From Paulownia fortunei (taxonomy: Eukaryota > Streptophyta > Magnoliopsida > Lamiales > Paulowniaceae), in NCBI GenBank assembly GCA_019321725.1, contig CM033109.1, forward strand, positions 13,795,993 to 13,859,992: a stretch of DNA of 64,000 nucleotides. Direction: 5' to 3'. The notes under the pieces are model-generated. The model saw only the letters and a program-made list of their open reading frames with translations. It was not told the origin of the DNA and did no database searches. The position numbers and the translations under genes were made by a program. Positions 58,603-64,000 of the stretch are shown here, piece after piece (position 1 is the stretch's first letter; every line of letters starts with the position of its first letter).

Positions 58603-61440
58603 AAAGTCAAATAAAAAGCTTTATAATATCTTTATATTACTGTCAATTATAAAAGTACGACAAATTGTGGTAGTTTTGTTGCAAAGAGTGTTATTTGTCA
58701 CACAAAAAATAAAATAAGTGATTGCCAATAGTAATTGAAAATAGTATCAATTGCGTCATTCAGTACTGAATTTTAACTACTATTAACTATATAAATACTG
58801 TGTTCTGTGTCATTGTCATCTACAAACAACTAGCATGCTTCTCTTGTTACAGTAGACACTTTTTATAGTAAAAGTACCATAATTTGTTATACATTTACCA
58901 TTAATAGTAATAGAAAAAAATAGTACAAAATCTTTTGCTTGGCTTTAGAGTACGAAAAGGGGAAAAGTCATAAGACAACAGTTGACAAAGAGCATTCTGG
59001 TATAATTTGACTAAATATATTATTGTAGGGCAAAGTATTATAATGAATATATTTTTAAGTTACTTTTAAAAGATAAAATGTTAAATGGTGAATTTGGGGG
59101 TCAATTATGGACCAGTCCTTGTTTGATCTTTATCTTTGTCATATATTTTCAACAACTTTTTACTTTTGTAAATTACACATTCAATCTATTCAATATTATT
59201 AAACTAAACAAGGATATATGGTGAAAGAATACCTTCCTTTTATAATTCAATTGCTAGCAATAAACAGGGTGGGACGACCGTAAAATGGCACTTTTGGTGG
59301 ATAGAGATTAAAAAAGCCTCTTTGTTGGTTAATTGTGGCAAAACCAAAATATGGTTGTAAATGAACACATTTGATCTCAATAGACTAAGCACGCTACATA
59401 CATTAGAATCAAAAAGCTACTCACAAGTGATTTTCTTTGCTTATGCCCTCATGATTCTTGTGAGTCAAAAGATCCAAGAGAAATGCAAACTTAGAATATA
59501 ATCCAATTACAAGTTTCATCTTATTGTTGAATCATGATAATACTATTGGCTCCATACTACGCCCAATTTAACGGTTTTTGTATGTTTTTCATTTACAATA
59601 TGTACATTGCATAATTCCCATACGTGCATGTGAGAGAAATAAATGAAAAAAGAGAAAAATACATTGACAATATTAAAGTGTATTAGCATTTTCTGTTTTA
59701 TTCCGTCCCTTTTTCTTTAGATAAGAAAGATGGACATATTTTCATTGGTTTTATTGCCAAAAGATAAAGAATTATAAAGTTTTTACTCTCACAATTAAAA
59801 TTTCCTAAAGGAGATTTTGAGTTAGTGTTTCCATCATAATTCCTAACTAAAAATTGTATCAATAATGTAAAAGTATAATTAAAGTCCCACTTCATGGTTC
59901 ATTTATTGAGAACAACCCTAATTATAGACTTGCAAATTAATAATTAAAATATGATTAGAGATGATCAAGTAGGTTTGAAATGAATTTAACCAAACTCTAT
60001 ACCCGGCTCTTTTAAAGGAAAGTTGGACCCAATACTTGTCTCACCCAACCTTGATTTAAGATCCATCATAAACCTAAAATTCGACGAATCCAACCCACTA
60101 AGATCGTTAACAAAGGGCCAATCTTGCAAATTTGAATATACACCAAATAGCAACAGAAAACAATCACTCTTTTTATTAGAGAAAATGAATAGAAATTCAT
60201 TCAGACTGACACAAACAAAGAATGGAGAAAAAGCATAAGAATAAAAAACATTAAAATCAGAATTAAAAAATAAAAATAGATTTATGACAAGAAGAAACAT
60301 TCATCTTAGAAAAATGCATCTGAGAAACAAATAGCAGTTGTTTCTTGCCCTCGGCACCAACGTCTTCATAATCTTTTCCGATAAGCAGCCAAATGACACA
60401 AGCTTCATTATGGAAAACCAAGGTTGTGGCCGGTAGGAGAGAGTAAATAAGATAGAGAGATTGAAAGACAGAGGTGTTACAAAGAGGTGGTGATTACAGA
60501 GAAGCGGAAAGCTAAAGGAAACCCCACATGGGCAAATACTATTTATATTTAAAAAGAAAAATCATATGACATCAGTCTGTGGCTCGTTCAATAGCACCTG
60601 TTCGCCTCCCTGAATCCACCTGAGTTTTGAAAAATTAAAACTCATTGCCCACCCTAAATGGGTTCACCCCCAAAATCCACTCCAGGTGAGGCATGTTTGT
60701 AATGGGTCTGGTTTTATCTAAAATTTACCAGAACTCATTGCCAAATATGATATCTGACAATTTTACCTTATAACATTCTTATATGCATGATCCAACTTAT
60801 TTATGCACTACCCAAATGAATGACATAATATTTCCTTCCATCTCTTCATATATAAAAAAGAAGTTCATAACATGCCACTCATTTGAATAGTTCATCCATT
60901 CATAAATGCCACAACTTGAATGTTATCCAAATGAAAAAAATATATTAAGAATTAGATTACACGTAATGATACTAACATCTCACTTATCATCGTATACATC
61001 CAAGAGCTCACATACCGATCTCAATACTACCTACATAAGTGGCATAAAATGTCCCAATTAAAAAATACTCAGGGCCTGGTTAAAACTTAAAACTTTCCCT
61101 CAAGAACCTCTAGCTTGTTGGTTATGTCCCAGAGAAGGGAAGAAGATAACTTAACTCTCTTCACATATTGAAACTCAGAAGCAGAAAGCACGAAACAGAC
61201 TAAAAGCTAGAGAAAGGAAAGGAGAACTAAAAAACAGTTAACAAAATGATAAAATAATACGTGTATTGAATCATTGCAACAGCAACTAGCCAGAAAGCCC
61301 AAATAATTCTACCCTAATATGCAAAAACACCTGTGACACAATGAGAGAGGAGAATGAGCAAGCACCATGTCATTAAATCTGAACCAATTTGTAAAATGTG
61401 GCAATTGCAAACCTAAATTTAGAAAGAAAAAATATTCCTC
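58603..61440. other. Intergenic region, no gene supported
   Basis: AT-rich DNA. The open frames at 59698-59895 and 59986-60300 have biased, unrecognised translations and look like chance. A 35-codon frame on the minus strand near 60290-60400 (MKLVSFGCLSEKIMKTLVPR) is too short to call. No tRNA or LTR was recognised. Confidence 0.4.
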
Positions 61441-61576
61441 AACTTCTTCATTCTTATTCAAGCGTTAAATGGCTCTGCCTAGATTCAGCCTAACTGTAAT
61501 TCCACGAAATTTCCTCTGTATAATTGCATCTGATGCAAGAACAGTGAGTAGATGGAAGCATTAGCAAATAACTTTC
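61441..61576 (-). other. Probable ferritin 3' UTR
   Basis: This lies directly downstream of the ferritin stop codon on the minus strand and is inferred from position only. No polyadenylation site could be fixed. Confidence 0.4.
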
Positions 61577-63381
61577 TCATGCTGCTACGGTGTCAGCTAC
61601 GAGAATCTGATCAAAGTGCCAGACACCTGGAAATAATGATCACAAGTAACAGTTAAGAAAATGATGCTACTGTTAAGTCATAAACATGATGACAGCCAAA
61701 CAATTGGAAATCAAACAGGCATAGAAGTCAACAATACCATGGCCTCTGCCAACCCTTCTCAACTGAGCAACATATTCAGATATCTTCTTGATGGATTCAA
61801 CCTGAATTTTGCCAATATTGATTATAAAACAGATGTAATGTTAGAATAGTGAAATGAGTCATCTCAAAACCTGCAATAAGATGAGAAAATGACTTCACCT
61901 GCTCTACCAAAAATTCACTCTCCACGAAATCTGCAAGCTGAGCATCACTGTTCTCATCAGCTACCTATCCATTATTTGAGAGAAGCTATCACTATTGCAG
62001 CTTCAACAATAGATGAATATGTACATTGTGGGACAACACAATTAACAAAATTCACTAGGTATAAGGTCCAGGCAAGTAGCCTCTGTAGACAAAGGGAACA
62101 ATAAAGAAAATCTTTTTTATGGTGGAAAGATGAAGCAATGTACCCTCTGTAGATTCAGAAGTTTTTCATTTGTCAACTTTTCCAGGGATAAAGCAAGCTC
62201 CATAGCTGAAATTGATATGGCAAGCAAGTTAGAATTATAGGCATTACAATCTGTTTGCGTTCAACTGCGTTCTCATAGCTCCCAAAACTATGTATAAATG
62301 TAAAACTTATATTCCTGAATTAGACGAGATATTTCAGGAACAATATATCTAGAATAGCCCTTGTTTCTGTCAATACAGCTTACTGACATAACAAATGAAT
62401 ATAGGAATCCAGCAGACACCAATAGCAACACTAGCTTCAATGAAAATATAATAATTATATCTTTCGAAAAAAAGGATAACACTGGCGCCACTTCTAATCT
62501 AGATACTTGGTTGAATTAATCAAGGTAAGTCATAAGAATGAGAATAGACAAAGGAACATAACTCAAGAATGCCAGGGACTTGGGACACCTTAGCATGAAG
62601 CAGAAAGTCTATTGTAAGTAGGAATGAAAGAATGAGAGACAGTTGACATCAACAAACTATGAATTTAATAGTGCGAGCGTTCTTGAGTTTGCATCACATT
62701 AATGTTCAAGAAGGAATTTAAAGCCGCCAGTTTACCTATTTGATATCTTTACACGTTTATGTGCAGGAAAATAACAACCATGACTTCAATGAATAATAAT
62801 TCAGATAGAAACATTAACATGAAACAGTCTGTTAATGACAGATAGAAGCAAGCTCAATTCCTTGTCAATCAAGTCTGATAAAAACACAAAACTATTATAA
62901 TGACAATCTTGGGAATAAACTGCTAAAGGAAACATTGTAGAAATAGGTTGTCAACTTACCATACAATGCATCTCCTTTCTCGAGGTGATCATAATCAGAT
63001 ATTGGCATCATCATCGACTGAAGCTTAACGTTTCCACCTCTCTTATTCTACACATCATTAGAGCAAAAAGAGCTATAAAGAATTGCATCAAAGCTGAAAT
63101 AGAGCAAACAACCTTTGCAAGATACACAGAAAATCACCTGATATTCCATAAATTTCTCTGCGTGCTCCCTTTCTTCTGCACTAGCTTCCTTGAAAAACCT
63201 GTTCAGGACAAAGAACTTGTAACAAAATGTACATAAAAGTGATAAAAGTAAATGAACAGCATAATGAGAAAACCATGTTTAGCTTTGAGAAAATTACTTG
63301 GCGAGCCCCTTAAGAGCAACATTGTCCCTGTCGAAGTAGGCGTACATTGCGTGATATACATATGATACATTATATTCCACG
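61577..63381 (-). CDS. FER: Plastid ferritin, seven C-terminal exons (5' end outside window)
   Basis: Ferritin stores iron as a 24-subunit shell; plant forms act in plastids. Seven minus-strand exons join in frame with GT-AG introns: 63381-63298, 63198-63138, 63047-62960, 62205-62144, 61964-61899, 61801-61738 and 61626-61577. They encode about 158 residues. Seen in order: [112 protein letters not shown], then GVWHFDQ and a short tail ILVADTVAA before TGA. Ferroxidase residues are kept: Glu in VEYN, Glu and His in EEREHAE, Glu in MELALSLEK, Gln in VEQV. Plant ferritins have about 250 residues, so the transit peptide, extension peptide and first part of helix A (about 95 residues, probably one exon) lie beyond 64000. 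This fits the usual eight-exon plan. The gene looks intact. The paralogue cannot be named. Confidence 0.93.
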
Positions 63382-64000
63382 CTGACAAAGCAAACAGATT
63401 AGCTAGGTATTGGAGTTTAATAATTAAATACATGTTTATGTTTAATATATAATAGCAAGAGAGAGTAACATTAAGTTCTTTAGGTGCCAAAAAACGAATG
63501 AAAATGAAAAAGAGAACAGAGATTAGCCTTAGTGCCTTGCTAAACTGTTAGCTTCCTAGATCCTGCACTGAAACCCGAATGATAGAGGAAAAAATAAAAC
63601 CAAGAAAAATCCTGAAATAAAAAACTTTATAAATGCTTGATTAAATAAAACAGATATCTCACAAAACAAAAAAAAATAAAAAATAACTTCAACATAAGAA
63701 ATAAAAAAGAAAAAAAAATGAGTTGTAGTATAGGTACTGAATGGCCAAGCATTTAATATTTTAGTGTATCTGTAATATGCTTGATATTCAAAATATTAAA
63801 TATAACTAATAAAAACAACCAACTAAACATAAACGACTTAATTAAAAATCAATACAAATATATATTAATATATATATATATGTGTGTGTGTACGTATATG
63901 AGAAAAGCCTCGGTTCCTTCCTAAACTGAATATAGTATTGTTTATTAATTCTTAAATGAATTTCTAACGGTTGGGCTGAAATGAAACTCGAAAAAAAGGA
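63382..64000 (-). other. Ferritin intron 1 (partial)
   Basis: On the minus strand this precedes the acceptor TTTGTCAG at 63389-63382. I find no coding match for the ferritin N-terminus, so it is most likely intron. A TA/TG dinucleotide microsatellite lies at about 63861-63890. Confidence 0.65.

Noticed and set aside
59986..60300. 104-codon minus-strand frame, possible gene
   Set aside because: Phe/Leu-rich low-complexity translation with no recognised motif, no splice context, and no conserved block.
63382..64000. Search for ferritin exon 1 (transit peptide)
   Set aside because: No frame here resembles the ferritin extension peptide or the helix A start that must precede VEYN; it must lie beyond the window.

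Overview
The window looks like nuclear DNA of a flowering plant, most likely a dicot. It is very AT-rich and packed with degenerate LTR retrotransposons (Ty1/copia, Ty3/gypsy and Athila-like). It carries two intron-containing genes of plant families: an FLX-like coiled-coil gene and part of a plastid ferritin gene. I cannot name the species.

Layout. 1-10966 is a long tandem repeat array with a unit of about 2.1-2.2 kb. It reads in one orientation up to 4830 and in the opposite orientation from about 4831. Each arm is nearly uniform internally, but the two arms differ in unit length and sequence. 11324-15122 is a deleted Sirevirus-like copia element on the minus strand, and 15819-19380 is the 5' part of a gypsy element on the minus strand with a complete ~2 kb LTR. 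The four-exon FLX-like gene (19725-23075, plus) starts 344 bp beyond that LTR.

24096-58602 is a stack of retroelements. A copia 5' end (24096-26140) and a copia LTR fragment (26145-27456) come first. Next is a Sirevirus-like minus-strand element whose downstream ORF, with a plant-transposon-type domain, is split by a complete minus-strand copia element (30095-36442). That copia element is itself interrupted by a solo Athila-like LTR (32935-34798). Athila-like element 1 (37243-47071, plus) has lost RT and RNase H. It carries an intronless, broken copy of a LOG-type cytokinin-activating enzyme gene (42561-43199) before its 3' LTR, and that LTR contains a ~390 bp hairpin. A copia LTR piece, a collapsed Athila element 2 (48002-50621) and a plus-strand copia element (50622-56758, with an embedded tRNA-derived SINE) follow. 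A copia LTR in opposite orientation (to 58602) closes the stack.

58604-61576 holds no gene I can support. 61577-63381 (minus) carries the last seven exons of a plastid ferritin gene, whose first exon must lie beyond the right edge.

Working genes here are probably only the FLX-like gene and ferritin. Everything else coding-like is transposon debris with stops, frameshifts and deletions. All similarity statements rest on reading translations and recalling family motifs; no search was run.
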